Shown here piece after piece: positions 40,043 to 50,887 of a stretch of DNA of 52,123 nt. This DNA is from Diplodia intermedia (lineage: Eukaryota > Ascomycota > Dothideomycetes > Botryosphaeriales > Botryosphaeriaceae). The notes under the pieces were generated by a model. The model ran no database searches and was not told the origin of the DNA. It saw only the letters and a program-made list of their open reading frames with translations. A program made the position numbers and the translations under genes. The DNA lies in contig JAKEKT010000153.1 of NCBI GenBank assembly GCA_021495925.1, positions 1 to 52,123 of the forward strand, written 5' to 3'. Within the stretch, counting starts at the first letter, position 1; each line of letters starts with the position of its first letter.

Positions 40043-42003
40043 AGAACAGGACGTAGATACTACTTGGGGAAGCAAAGCCCGCGCGGCCTCACCGGCTGCT
40101 CTGTACCACCTACATTCCATTGCCATTATTAGCGCCGTGGTGCGGCGTCTGCAACTGTCGCCGAGAGCTCTTTTCATTTGCGGCCTTCCCGCCCGACCTG
40201 CAGCCAAAAGCCGCCGAGCGCATCCTTTCAGTTGCAATCGTGCCGCCGTTCCCGCGCGTCATGTAGCTCGCACGTCACCTGTACATTGAGATAAGCATCC
40301 AAGCTGCCCGCGGAGCATGCGGCCCGCCGGCGCAGGCGCGTCCGCAAGACCGCTCGACGAGGCCGGAAGCGAGGATGCCGGCGCAAGTTTCCTGCTGTCC
40401 CCACGTCGGCGAGCTACAGCTGGACGGGGCCCCGAGCTGCACCAGCGCGTAGGTAGTACAGGTCGGGGCGGAGGTTGCAGGAAAAAAGCAGGGTTCGAGT
40501 GGCTGCGGTGGCGCAGTGGCGTCCGCGTGGGCCGGCCGGTGCGACTCCCCAGACTGCCGCCACAGGCCCGCCCGAAGGATGTAACTGCCCGAGATATGCT
40601 CCGAGCGATTGTTGCTGACAATCCTTCTGGCGAGGAGCCGGGGCGGATGTGGGTCCGTTGAGATTTGAGGCCCTAATGCAGCATGGAGAAGAATATGATT
40701 CGGGGCCTCCGCGTAGGTAGCAGCTGTGCATGCAGCGTCGGCGCCGGCGCGAGCTCCGCGGCTGCGCGACTTGTTGAGTTCCAGCGGTGTAGGCTGCGTG
40801 AAACTGCCGAGCGTTTTCCAATCAACTTGCAGGCGACGGGTGGAGCTGACGGGTGCAGGACAGCACCGCAACACATACGGGCGTGGAGAAGGTATACGAC
40901 GGCCGGCCAATGGGAAGCGGTGCCCGCGGCGGGACGCGCCAAGAGGCCGCCTAAAGAACGACGTCGCTCGTCCCGATTCCGAGTCGCTTTAGTGCCGTCA
41001 TGCAGCGAACCGTCGGGTCCGCCTGCCGCCCCGACCATTCGCCGCCGTTGCTGGGATCCGGCATCCGGCCACGGCGGAAGGCGTGCTACGAAGTGCAACA
41101 CCACGGCAGCGCGCTAGAGAACCGAGTGCGGAGATTGTGCATGAATCAAGAGTTAATCCCAAGGGAAATGTCCTCTTCCAGCCTGCCTGGTGTGCTACGG
41201 TTTAGCCCGCGCCCTAGTCGGGACGGCTGGGACCAGATCCGCCGCCGGTCAGCGCCAAGGCACGCCCGCAGCAGATCCCCAGCAGATCCCTTCATCGCGG
41301 GGAGAGGCACGACATGCGCAGACGGCGATGCTTATCAGCCCTCGCCAGTGCCGGCCGAACGGGGGCGGAGCCGCGCTCTGGCGGTGGCGGCGGCGGCATC
41401 TTGTCCTCCGTCCCTGTCATCTGTCCAGCAGCCACCGCCGCCAGCGAGATTTGCCGGCGCGCACGCAAAAGGGGTGGGGGAGCAATCCTTTTGGTGGTGG
41501 CAGCGGTGCTCTAGATGCTAGCGCCGCGGTGCTACTAACACCCGCTGACATCGACGGCTTGCTTCAGGCCTCCGGCGCTTGCCCGGGTCTGGCCCTTGCC
41601 GTGCCTTGCCGGCGGAAGCAAAATGGCTGACGGCATCCGCGCCCGACAAACACCAACGACGGCGGCCACGCGCTCGCCGGTGTTTCATGCGAGGGCCTCC
41701 CCTACGGGTCAACCCGTGCCCACTTCGCCCGACTGCCGCATGGACCGGCAACTGGTCCGCCGCACAAGTCCGATCAGGGTCCAACCTCTGCGACGCTCCC
41801 GTCCCACTGGTAGATCGGGCATCCCTGCTCGGTGCGTACGCGCCGGGCATGCTGTGGGTACATAAAGGAGCCCCGGCGGAGGCGCGGAGCAAGAGTTGGT
41901 ACTTCCTCCACTCCATCCAGCTCATTGATACCCCTCGCTCTCCCTCCTCCTCTCCCTCTTCCTCTCCCTCTCCCTCTCCGTCCCCGTCTCTTCCACATCC
42001 ACC
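40043..42003. other. gene-free segment and promoter
   Basis: Nearly 2 kb of GC-rich sequence with long overlapping frames on both strands (up to 211 codons on minus, 173 on plus), all rich in Arg, Pro, Ala and Gly and unlike known proteins. I treat them as chance frames of GC-rich DNA. The end holds the promoter of the next gene: a TATA-like ACATAAAGG near 41860 and a CT-rich tract at 41935-41999. Confidence 0.5.
41935..41999 (+). promoter_or_regulatory. CT-rich core promoter tract
   Basis: A tract of CTCCCTC/CTCTC words about 65 bp long ends immediately before CCACCATG at 42004. Pyrimidine tracts between the TATA region and the ATG are typical for strongly expressed fungal genes. Confidence 0.55.
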
Positions 42004-43401
42004 ATGTCCGAAACGATTACGGAAAGCATAAACCGCATCTCGCTCGCGGGCCGGCAGCAGGTGTACTGCCTGGTCAAGCACGAGGACCCGCAGCTGCAGC
42101 CGCTGGTGGTGGCGGCCTTCCAGTCGCGGCTGCCGGCGGAGACGTACAAGATCATCGGCAGCATGGCCGAGTACCCGGGCGGGCCGCTGCTGCAGCTGGC
42201 GGCCAAGGAGGCGCTCGACTTCGACCGGGCGTTCCACCAGCCGCGCATGCTCATCAGCACGTACGTGACGCGCGACGCGCTGACGCGCAAGCACCTGCTG
42301 GGCCAGACGTACGCGGCGTGGACGGCGCGCCGCCCGGGCTGCCTGCTGCAGACCAACGTCAAGACCATCGCCAACCTCGAGCTCAACCCGGCCGAGTCCA
42401 TCTACGACGTGCTCGACGACACCCCGCTCGGCCGCATCCTCGAGGCCAACGAGGACCGCGGCCCCGCCGAGCGCGTGTGGTGGATGCTGCGCCCCGACCT
42501 CAGCGACGGCTCGCAGGACCTGCGCCTGTTCAGCACCATCGACGAGCTGCAGGCCGCCTTTGACGACTTCGACGCCGAGTACGAGCAGGAGCAGCACGAG
42601 CAGGAGCGCAAGGCCGCCGAGGAGGCGGCCGCCCAGAACGCGCTGCAGAAGCAACAACAAGCAGCAACCACCGCCGACGACGGCAACGACAAGGACGACG
42701 ACGGCGACGCGGGCGCGCGGCAGTCGGGCGGCGGCTGGAGCTCGTGGTTCCAGATCACCGTCACCACCGAGGAGCACACGGACGTGGTCGCGCCCAAGCG
42801 GCACGTCGTGGCGCAGCGCTACGTGTCGCGGCCGCTGACGTTCGACGGGTGCAAGTTCCAGGTGTCGGCGTACGTGCTGGCGGTGGGGGCGCTGCGCGTC
42901 TTCGTGTACCGGCCGATGCTGGCCCTGTTCGCGGCCAAGCCCTTCGCCGCGCCGTGGGAGGCCTCTTCTTCGAACGACCTCTCGGCCCACTCGACGTACG
43001 ACGGCAGCGTGCGCCTGTTCTGGGACCTGCCGGACCGGCCCGCGGGCTGGAAGCAGTCCGTCTTCGCCCAGGTCTGCGCCATCACCGGCGAGGTCTTCGC
43101 CGCCGCCAGCACCCGCGACATGGCCGCCCACTTCCAGCCGCTGCCCCAGTCCTTCGAGCTCTTCGCCGTCAACTTCGCCGTCGACGCCGCCGGCAAGGCC
43201 ATGCTCGCCGACGTCCGCGCCTCGCCCGACATGCTGCACCAGACCGAGTGCGGCACCAAGCTGTCCGGCCTGGTCCAGGGCCTGTTCGAGGAGGTCGCCG
43301 ACGTCGCCGTCAAGCCCTTCTTCGGCGGCGACGACGCCGCCTCGTCGTCGGGGAGCGACAGGTTGGTCAAGGTCGTGGATCTGGATGCCAAGAAGACGTA
43401 A
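42004..43401 (+). CDS. tubulin-tyrosine ligase (TTL) family protein
   Basis: A single-exon 465-residue protein from ATG 42004 (CCACCATGT). The block RPLTFDGCKFQVSAYVLAVGALRVFVYRPMLALFAAKPF (about residues 278-316) is the TTL hallmark (LxxDGxKFxxxxYVL), and DLSAHSTYDG follows in the place of the family's HLTN motif, here altered. A Gln/Glu/Asp-rich low-complexity insertion (about 197-240) splits the ATP-grasp-type domain. In fungi such proteins are poorly studied; the family ligates Tyr, Glu or Gly to tubulin or other proteins. The altered HLTN-type motif raises doubt about activity. Codon use is strongly GC-biased at third positions, which explains the long antisense frame at 41518-43431. Confidence 0.75.
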   Translation: MSETITESINRISLAGRQQVYCLVKHEDPQLQPLVVAAFQSRLPAETYKIIGSMAEYPGGPLLQLAAKEALDFDRAFHQPRMLISTYVTRDALTRKHLLGQTYAAWTARRPGCLLQTNVKTIANLELNPAESIYDVLDDTPLGRILEANEDRGPAERVWWMLRPDLSDGSQDLRLFSTIDELQAAFDDFDAEYEQEQHEQERKAAEEAAAQNALQKQQQAATTADDGNDKDDDGDAGARQSGGGWSSWFQITVTTEEHTDVVAPKRHVVAQRYVSRPLTFDGCKFQVSAYVLAVGALRVFVYRPMLALFAAKPFAAPWEASSSNDLSAHSTYDGSVRLFWDLPDRPAGWKQSVFAQVCAITGEVFAAASTRDMAAHFQPLPQSFELFAVNFAVDAAGKAMLADVRASPDMLHQTECGTKLSGLVQGLFEEVADVAVKPFFGGDDAASSSGSDRLVKVVDLDAKKT

Positions 43402-44122
43402 ACGCCATGTATGCGGGATGCTGCTGCCCAAGGGGAAAAGGGCTGGTCGGTCGGTCGGTCGGAGTTATTTTGTTTTGGGTTTGGGGTCCTGGGAAGGGGT
43501 TTGGGAAGGGGCATGTCGGGCATGCAATGTCCCCTTTTTCCTGGTTTTTGTTTTTCTCTATCAACTTGTACAGGTACTTAATGAAAAGACAGGGGCCCCG
43601 AAGCGGGCCTCTTTTTCAAGACTTACACCGGTTCCATGTGCGGAATCGTTTCTTCTCGATGTTCTCTCCGCGAGGGTGGCCTCCTTCCTCACTGACACAC
43701 ACACTTCAACGCAACCCTACTAGCCGCAGTTGCCGCCCGACGCATGTGCGTACGTGTTTTCTTTTTCGCGGCAGACTGCAAGCAGTGTGCGGTGGTTGGG
43801 GAGGTCGAGTCAGGATTGGCCAGAGCGTCGGCGCCCAGCCTCGCAGGGTCAACCCCGCGTTTGATGTGCAAATGCGACGCCGGACGCGGCACGGCGTTTT
43901 CGCAATGCCCGCGCTTACTCCCGCTGCTGCAGAAATTAGGCAGGTCAGATCTGTCACGCAATAACAAACCCTTGCTTCTCGGGTCGTGGGCGACTTCGTG
44001 TTTCTCCTCGGCTCAGCTGCACTTTTTGTCAGAATTGTCTGACTCGTGCTGTCGTGGGTGGAAATAATGGTCTAGTAGAGGCTTGAACCACCACTGCCGC
44101 GTCGTGCTCTTCTAGAAGAGTC
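43402..44122. other. convergent intergenic region
   Basis: Between the ends of the TTL gene and the NACHT gene. The first part has T-rich and GGGG runs (43450-43560), presumably 3' UTR sequence. No gene is supported; small frames on both strands overlap each other. Confidence 0.5.
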
Positions 44123-47100
44123 TTAGTTTGCGCGGCTTCTTCTGGACCGGTAGCCCTTGCGGCCGGCGCCGCCGCCGCCTGCCCTTGCGCTGCTGCTGCT
44201 GCTTCTGCTTCTGGCGGCAGCCACCGCCGCCACGATTGCCGGCGTGCTTGGCTGGGACGTGGTCCGTGACAACGGGCTAGGCGTAACTGCCTGACGTTTT
44301 GTCACATGTCCAGTACGATGGTATGAGTTGCCTCGGCGCTGCTCTGCTGAATCGTGCTTCGGGGAAGACGTCTCGTCATCGTTGACCTTCCGCTTGCGCC
44401 GTGGTGTTGGGGAATCCGAGGCACACGTGCCGCCGCGGGTCTTTCGGTACTCAATCTCTCGGAGTAAAAGCTGGCATAGGTTGTTTGCTTGGCGGTACGG
44501 AAACACCCTGCGGAAGACCTGGCTCACGGGCATAGGACGGCAAGAGGTGTCCATGGAGACGTGAGGATCGGCGCCGTATTGGATGAACAGCTGGACGAGT
44601 CTGTAGTGATGGGTGGACACCCGGTCGACGGAAGAAAGTGTGCGCAGCAGTACATCCCAGACAGATGTTTCTTGATGCGGACAATAGACATCGTTTGGAT
44701 CCGCCCCATGGGAAAGAAAGGCCTCGACACGCCCGAGAATCTCGGATGCGTGCTTCTCGTGCGAGAGATTGTCATTGATTTCCCGGAACCAGAGCAGGCT
44801 GCCAGACGCATCTCGTTGGTGGATGTCTGCCCCAAAGGAGAGAAAGAGACGGGTAAGCTGGATTTGATCCTCTCCAGCTCCCATCGGGGTGGAGACTATC
44901 TCGGTCCATGGAGACTCGGATCCGTGATGGCTGTTGGGGCTCACGCCGTTCTTGAAGATCAGGCGAACAATCTCCAGCTGCTTTTCACTCCCCTCCGGCT
45001 GGGCAGATCCCGAAAATCTGGCGGCGCATTCTAGTAGCCAACTTCCTTCGGATTGACTGAAATCAATCGCACCGGCAGCAGCCTTGTGTTCCATATACGA
45101 CAACACTCCACGCTGCACGACGTTTTCGAGCAGTGGTTTCGATGGAATTCCATGTTCCAAATGGGGCAGAAGATACGGATTGTGGAGCTGGACAATGTGG
45201 TAATCGAGCTGATCAATGATGGTAACATCTGAAGTGCCATGTTCCTGCTCTGCGTTGGATATCAAGGTCCAGATGGACTCGAGGTTGGGAAGCTGCAACT
45301 TTTCTTGGCCGTAGGGCGTGGTCTTCAATTCGGCGAGCAGTGCTTTGCAGATGGTCACGTCCATTCGGTGGTCGGATGGGAGGTATTTGAAGACCTCGAC
45401 GTCTCTTCCGAGGAGGAATTCTCTGACTGTGCGATGCAGAAAGTCCACCATGTGCCTGTGCGGAGCTGTTCCCCCATCGAAGAGGGTGGTGGAGTCGTAG
45501 ACCTGCAAGAGACCTTTACATCGAGCATTCAGACGCCATCGGAGTAGTTCGCGCCGACTTGTGATTTCCTCGTCCGGCAAAGGGCACTCGTTGGCTAGGG
45601 TTGTTGCAATGTCCTGGTCCTCTTCCATGATGAACGAGTAGGCTAGGGTAGTCAATGGTTCCGGTGCTTTGAGCGCTGCTGAGAGCAGGAAGGCGGTCTC
45701 ATGCCAGTGAATCCCTTCGACTGATCCAAGAATGAGTTTGAAAAAGTCATTGAGCTCCGGAGGGAAGGCGCGCAACCTGTTGCGAAGGACAGTGGCGGTA
45801 TCTCTATCCGTGATTCCTTGTCGTAATGATCGGACTGCTAGGAACACCCACAGAAAGACACCTTGGGCCTTGCGAAGAATTTCGGTGCTTATTTCCTCGG
45901 CAAATGCTGGTCCGTCCTGGGTCCGCAATGTCTGGAGCTCGAGGTAGAGATTGTCGCGGACATATTCTTCAATGTCTTGCTTGGTGAGATCTTCCAAGCG
46001 GAGCATCCAGCTTGAGTTTCCAAATGCATCTTCAAAGCAGTTCCACGGTCGGCTAGAAATGCAAAGTTTGATGTTTGGGGCGCGGTCAAGGGATTTCAGG
46101 CATTCGATGACGTTTTCCAGGTCCCCATCATGTTCATCTAGTCCGTCGATGAAGAAGCAAAACTTGTTTGCTCCAAAATCCTGCCGAGCCAAGCGCTGAA
46201 GGATACGGCTGATTTCACGTGTGTCCCATGGGTCGAGATTGGCGGTGTCTGATGACCATCGGGATGGACAAATGGTTTTGATCCAGTGGGGTTTTTGTCG
46301 TAGGATCTCGAACAACAAGGACTGTAGCAGTCCTTGCACGGACTTCTGCATTTTCGTGCCACCATGCCAGAAGAAGAACTTTGCTGTGAACAAGGTGTCA
46401 CCGGCAGCCCATTCTTTCAGCAGAGAGATTGTGTTCTTGTCGTCGCAAAGATATTTCATCAGAGTCGACTTCCCAGAGCCGGGTTTTCCAGATATCCAAT
46501 AGATGCCATGGGGAGATCGCAGCCACTCGTCGAATGCAGTGTTTGAACGTGGATCGCCGGGTAGGAGCTCTTGCGTTCGGAACACCCATTGGAATGTTTC
46601 CCTGTGGGCGTTTGCAATGTTGGCGTGCCTCTCATGCATGCTTTGGAAACACAGGCTTCTCAACACGCGTTGTCTTCTTTCATTTTCTTTGTCGACCAAG
46701 AGGGAGATGTCTTCGAACAACTTGGAGGTATCGCAATCGTGCATCATCTTTGCTGTGCGTTGTTCCTGTGCCGATATCGATTGCTGAATGCGAGCCAATG
46801 TCTCTGTCGTTCTCCGTTCATCCTCGCGGAGCGCATCATACCCTTCCTTCACTGAGTCGAGCTGTTTTCTGAGATTGGAAGTGAGCGCTGGGTGGACCCT
46901 TTACGGAGATTTTGTCTTACTTGATGTCAAGTTGAAGGTGAAAGCTCAATTGGCGTCGGATATCCGATATCCTCGATAGCATGCTCTCTATGTCTCCCTT
47001 TCTCCAGATACCTTCGAGAGCCTTCTGAAAGCTATGCCATTTGCGTTTATGTTTGGAAGCATATTTGACTTTCATTGTGCCCATCACCTTCTCCAGATCA

Positions 47101-47366
47101 CCGGCAATCTCCTTGCATTTGGCTGCAAGAAGCGCTAGAGAGTCAGAACCAGTAGTGGGTTCTCCTGTGCATGCGGTGCCTGTTTCCAATTCTTTCGTGA
47201 GATTGGTCAGATCTTTGAGAGTCATCTCAAGTTCGATGTGGGCCTCGGATTGACCCTCGATTGATCGATAGATCTCACGGGTTTCGTTGAAAAGGCCGGA
47301 AACGAAGTCGACAAATTGGAGGACATTGCTGACCAAGCCAACGACGGCTAACGCTTCGGCGCCCAT
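44123..47366 (-). CDS. NLR-like NACHT/STAND protein with ankyrin-type repeats, two exons
   Basis: Exon 1 is 47366-46921 and exon 2 is 46868-44123, with a 52-bp intron (GTAAGA donor, CTCACTTCC branch region, TCTCAG acceptor). The joined frame gives 1063 residues. Residues 1-150 (MGAEALAVVGLVSNVLQFVDF...) are the helical N-terminal domain common in fungal STAND proteins. GKPGSGKST (276-284) is Walker A and FCFFIDGLDEHDG (385-397) is Walker B of a NACHT domain; SSRPWNCFED follows as sensor region. Residues from about 770 contain ankyrin-like units (RLIFKNGVSPN, RLFLSFGADIHQ, AFLSHGADPND, QLFIQYGADPHV). The tail is basic and low-complexity with PRRKRKV, a likely nuclear signal. Such proteins act as oligomerising sensors in fungal non-self recognition and cell death; the ligand of this one is unknown. 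No frameshift or premature stop is seen. Confidence 0.88.
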
Positions 47367-47480
47367 GTTCGTAGAGTCTGGTACCTGGCAGGCCGCTGTG
47401 GACGATGGGGATCTCCTTTAAAGCGAAGGCTGCATGCAAACTGGGCGGCAGTGCAAGGCGGACTTTGCATGCTAAACCCT

Positions 47481-47784
47481 GCAGCACTCAGCCTCGATAT
47501 TGGCAGTGCAAGGCTGATACTGATATCATGTTCCGAGGATGACAGCGCGATAGCGCTTAGCTGCAATGTAGGTCGTATCATCCTTCCGGTAACCCCGCTT
47601 TGCTTTGCCGCCCATGCCAGCGAAGCGGTGCAGCACTCAGCCTCGATATTGGCAGCGCGAGGCTGATGCTGATATCATGCCCCGAGGATGACAGCGCGAC
47701 AGCGCCTCAGCTGCAATGTAGATCGTACCATCGTTCTGGTAACCCCGCTTTGCCTTGCCGCCCACTGCATGCCAGCGAAGCGGT
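47481..47784. repeat. ~150-bp tandem duplication upstream of the NACHT gene
   Basis: GCAGCACTCAGCCTCGATAT starts at 47481 and 47630, and GCCAGCGAAGCGGT ends the units at 47629 and 47784. Unit 1 is 149 bp and unit 2 is 155 bp, nearly identical throughout with a 6-bp difference near the end (CTGCATG). The array begins 115 bp upstream of the ATG at 47366 and so lies in the promoter or leader. Confidence 0.88.
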
Positions 47785-48381
47785 CCATGTGGAGCCCCGA
47801 GACAAGAAGCTACGCCTTTCCCTGATGCGAGGCTTCAAACTCCTTCCCTACCATGTTTTGGCTATCGATAATTCCTTGCCCAAGCCCAGGTGCATGCGAT
47901 CCTTCGAATATGACCTCGGCCAGCTGATGAGCCGATCGAGCTCAACCTCCCTGCCATGGCAATTGTCTTGCTCCATAACTTTGGGATAAGTGAAGGCAAA
48001 AGATGGAGCGTTTATAAGAGCCGCCCGACACCCCTGAGATGACTTAGTAAATCTGCCAGCCATCCGCGTAATGCACGAAGTTGCATGGGGCTCCGAAAAC
48101 ACTGGACATGAAAAGAGAGGCAGACGAAGGGAGTCAGGTAACCAAAGTGCTTCGTGAGATGGCGCCGACCGTAGCACGGAGAAGACGATCAATGACTACA
48201 GCTGTGACACCGACTTTATGCAGTGAGGTCGGTTAAGCCGTCACAGCATGATGCTACTTGGGTGTACGTACAGTCTTACACCATTCCAGCCCGGCGGGAA
48301 ACAGATCGGGACGACCGGCCCTCGGTGCGGCGTTGAACGTAGCTCAACGCCGGGCGAGCCGGGCACCATTTCCAACACACC
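47785..48381. other. intergenic region
   Basis: Remainder of the space between the NACHT gene's promoter repeat and the 3' end of the gene at 48382. Short frames only; no gene or RNA recognised. Confidence 0.5.
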
Positions 48382-49812
48382 TCATACATCATCAGGAAAC
48401 GATGAGCCCTCCTCTTCAGAGGCGAGAAGATCGGCAACGAGCTGAGCATCCTGCGAGAGCGCGGGCAGGAGGTCCTCCATGAACTCGTCGAGCTCGGCGA
48501 GCCAAGAGCCCGGGGCGAGGCGGTGGAAGCCCATGCCGGCCTGCTCGTCCCAGACCCACTCGACCTCGAACGCGGCCTCGATCACGGCCAGGTCGGCGGC
48601 GAATTTCTCGAGGAGCTCGGCGCGCATGTCGTCGGTCCAGAGCGCGGGCGGGATGAACTCGGGGCGGGCCAGCAGGGCGCGGCGCGTGTCCCACTTGAGC
48701 AGGTCGAAGGGCACGTCCGAGGCGGCGACGACGGACCAGGCCTCTTCGATGCAGCCGCTGGTGCGGAAGGCTTCTATGAAGTCGATGTCGCCGCGCACGG
48801 CCGTGTTCCACTTGCCGGCCTCCATCAGGCGCCGCGCGCGTTCGTGGTCGCGGTTGAGTGTGGTGACCGATCCGTGAGTGACAATCTTCGGAGGGTTGAG
48901 CCACTTGGGTTTCTGGCGCCGCTCGGCCTGGAGCCACAATGCCCATTCGGCACGCAGCTGATGGTGAGCATTGAGGGCGGCGAGGGCGCGCAGCCAGCAT
49001 CTCTTGCAGTACCAGTCGCTCTGGGGGACGAAGACGCTGAGGTCGTAGGCCGCGTACGGCTGAGTGTCGGTGAAGCCCAGCATGACGGCCAGAGCATGCT
49101 CGTCGGACCACGGCCTAAGCCAGGAAGGCGTGGCTTTGCGGGCCATCAGCTCGACAACAGTGTTGAATAGGTCCGGCGGAATGGCGTAGTTTCGAGCCCG
49201 GTACTCGCGCAAGTAGAGCTTCAGGGAGGCGAAGCTGTAGCAATGGGCAGCGCAGAGCAAGCCCAGGTCGAGAAGGCCTGCGGGCAGTGGTATCTTGGCA
49301 TCCTCCAGCTTGAACCGGATCTCGTGAGCCAAGGAGAGCATCTTCTGGCTGGGCTGGCCGTGGCGGCCGTCGAGCAGCTGGCGGTAGAGAGCGGCGCAGA
49401 CCAGGTGGACGGCGTCCTGCTTCATGCGTGAATCGAGCGTGGGCTGGGCGAGGACGGCGGAAACGAGGAGCACGTAGTCGCTGCGGCGGCGGCACTGCCA
49501 GAGCTGGTCCACGAGCGCCTTGCGCTCGTCGAGCGAGAGAGAGGACCTTCGAGGTTCGGGGGCGGCCATCGAGTGCCCGCGGCCCGGGGCGAGGAAGACA
49601 TCGCGGAGACGGTCGAGCTTGGACTCGCGGCGAATGTAGTCCTTGAGGCCGTAGCCGAGGGCGAGGGCGCGGTCGGGCAGAGGGTCGGCGCGGGCAGCGG
49701 CGGCGGCGTGGACGGTCGACGGGCGGCGCTGAAGGGACAATGGACGCGGGCAGACACGACGCGGGCGGAGAGACGAACGCAGCGGGTGCGAGCAGGCGGT
49801 GGATGAGATCAT
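48382..49812 (-). CDS. probable mitochondrial protein of unknown function
   Basis: A single-exon 476-residue protein. I take ATG 49812 (MISSTACSHPLRSSLRPRR...), because the next 30 residues are rich in Arg, Ser and Pro with no acids, a typical mitochondrial presequence; 35 more codons upstream are open but have no ATG. The mature part is helical, Trp- and Arg-rich (SDWYCKRCWLRALAALNAHHQL, QKPKWLNPP) and ends in an acidic tail (SEEEGSSFPDDV). It resembles in style the helical-repeat RNA-processing proteins of fungal mitochondria, but I see no clear PPR motif. It is divergently paired with SYF2. Confidence 0.75.
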   Translation of the reverse strand: MISSTACSHPLRSSLRPRRVCPRPLSLQRRPSTVHAAAAARADPLPDRALALGYGLKDYIRRESKLDRLRDVFLAPGRGHSMAAPEPRRSSLSLDERKALVDQLWQCRRRSDYVLLVSAVLAQPTLDSRMKQDAVHLVCAALYRQLLDGRHGQPSQKMLSLAHEIRFKLEDAKIPLPAGLLDLGLLCAAHCYSFASLKLYLREYRARNYAIPPDLFNTVVELMARKATPSWLRPWSDEHALAVMLGFTDTQPYAAYDLSVFVPQSDWYCKRCWLRALAALNAHHQLRAEWALWLQAERRQKPKWLNPPKIVTHGSVTTLNRDHERARRLMEAGKWNTAVRGDIDFIEAFRTSGCIEEAWSVVAASDVPFDLLKWDTRRALLARPEFIPPALWTDDMRAELLEKFAADLAVIEAAFEVEWVWDEQAGMGFHRLAPGSWLAELDEFMEDLLPALSQDAQLVADLLASEEEGSSFPDDV

Positions 49813-49987
49813 GGCGTTGGCGGCATCGGGCCTTCTCTGGTGTTGTGGAGCGGGCGCGCGCGATCGGTGGCTTCCCGCCAGCGTGCGGCTCTTTTCGCTC
49901 GCACCCGCGAACGTCACCGCCCAGCACTATCATCACCACCCCGACGCACACAGCCATCGCCCATCGCGCCACGCCCGTCTCCCCGCC
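49813..49987. promoter_or_regulatory. bidirectional promoter between 48382-49812 and SYF2
   Basis: Only 175 bp separate the two start codons, so both divergent genes must share this segment for transcription initiation. It is GC-rich with CACC/CATCACC words near the SYF2 start (49928-49987). I see no obvious TATA box. Confidence 0.6.
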
Positions 49988-50887
49988 ATGCCCGCCGAGA
50001 AGCGCAAAGCCTCCCCCACCGCCGCCGCCGGCGACGACGAGCCCTCCAAGCGCCGCTTCGTCGAGAACGGCACCGAGGCCCCCGACGACCAGCCCGACCA
50101 GCCCGCCCAGCCCGCCGACACCGATGCCCGCGACTCCGAGTCCGCCGCCGCGGCCGGGGGCGATCGCATGTCGCGCTTCAAGGCGCTGCAGGCGCGCCAG
50201 GCCGCGGCGCGCAAGTCGAACCTGAAGGAGTCGACGGCCGAGGCGCAGCGCGCCCAGATCGACCCCAACGCCCTCACCGCGCTGCACCGCAAGCACGCCA
50301 TCGCCTCGCACAAGCTGCTCAAGGCCGAGACGCAGGAGCAGGGCGACGACTTCGAGCGCAAGCGCGCCTGGGACTGGACCGTCGAGGAGAGCGAGCGGTG
50401 GGACCGGCGCATGGAGAAGAAGGGCAAGCACCGCAAGGACGTGGCCTTCCAGGACTACCGCCAGGACGCGACCAAGTCGTACAAGCGCCAGCTGCGCGAC
50501 CTCAAGCCGGACCTGGACGGCTACGAGCGCCAGAAGATGGAGGCGGTCAAGCGCGCGGCGCAGAACGGCGGGCTGGAGATTGTCGAGATGGACGACGGCG
50601 AGCTGATCGCCGTCGACCGCGACGGCTCCTTCTACACGACGGCCGACAGCACCGACTTCGTCAACCACCGCCCCGAGAAGGAGGCCGTCGACAAGCTGGT
50701 CGCCGACATCCGCAAGGCCGAGGACGCCCGCCTCAAGGCCCGCCGCGCCCGCGGCATCGACGACGACAGCGGCGACGTCACCTACATCAACCAGAAGAAC
50801 AAGCAGTTCAACGAGAAGCTGGCCCGCTTCTACAACAAGTACACGGCCGACATCCGCGAGAGCTTCGAGCGCGGCACCGCCATCTGA
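49988..50887 (+). CDS. SYF2: pre-mRNA splicing factor SYF2
   Basis: A single-exon 299-residue protein from ATG 49988 (CCGCCATGC). It matches the SYF2 family over the C-terminal two thirds: RFKALQARQ, KRAWDWTVEESERWDRRMEKK, VAFQDYRQDATKSYKRQLRDLKPD, and the terminal DDSGDVTYINQKNKQFNEKLARFYNKYTADIRESFERGTAI. The first 60 residues are a charged, Ala/Asp/Pro-rich tail. SYF2 belongs to the Prp19-associated (NineTeen) complex and acts in the spliceosome during catalytic activation, in the nucleus. Length and motifs are complete. An upstream open frame to 49799 has no better start. Confidence 0.93.
   Translation: MPAEKRKASPTAAAGDDEPSKRRFVENGTEAPDDQPDQPAQPADTDARDSESAAAAGGDRMSRFKALQARQAAARKSNLKESTAEAQRAQIDPNALTALHRKHAIASHKLLKAETQEQGDDFERKRAWDWTVEESERWDRRMEKKGKHRKDVAFQDYRQDATKSYKRQLRDLKPDLDGYERQKMEAVKRAAQNGGLEIVEMDDGELIAVDRDGSFYTTADSTDFVNHRPEKEAVDKLVADIRKAEDARLKARRARGIDDDSGDVTYINQKNKQFNEKLARFYNKYTADIRESFERGTAI

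Noticed and set aside
38903..40237. 444-codon minus-strand ORF opposite the mitochondrial protein gene
   Set aside because: Leu/Arg-rich antisense shadow of a gene with clear presequence and Kozak context on the plus strand.
41518..43431. 637-codon minus-strand ORF opposite the TTL gene
   Set aside because: It is an antisense shadow produced by strong third-position GC bias of the plus-strand gene; composition is Arg/Gly/Leu/Val low-complexity and no family fits.
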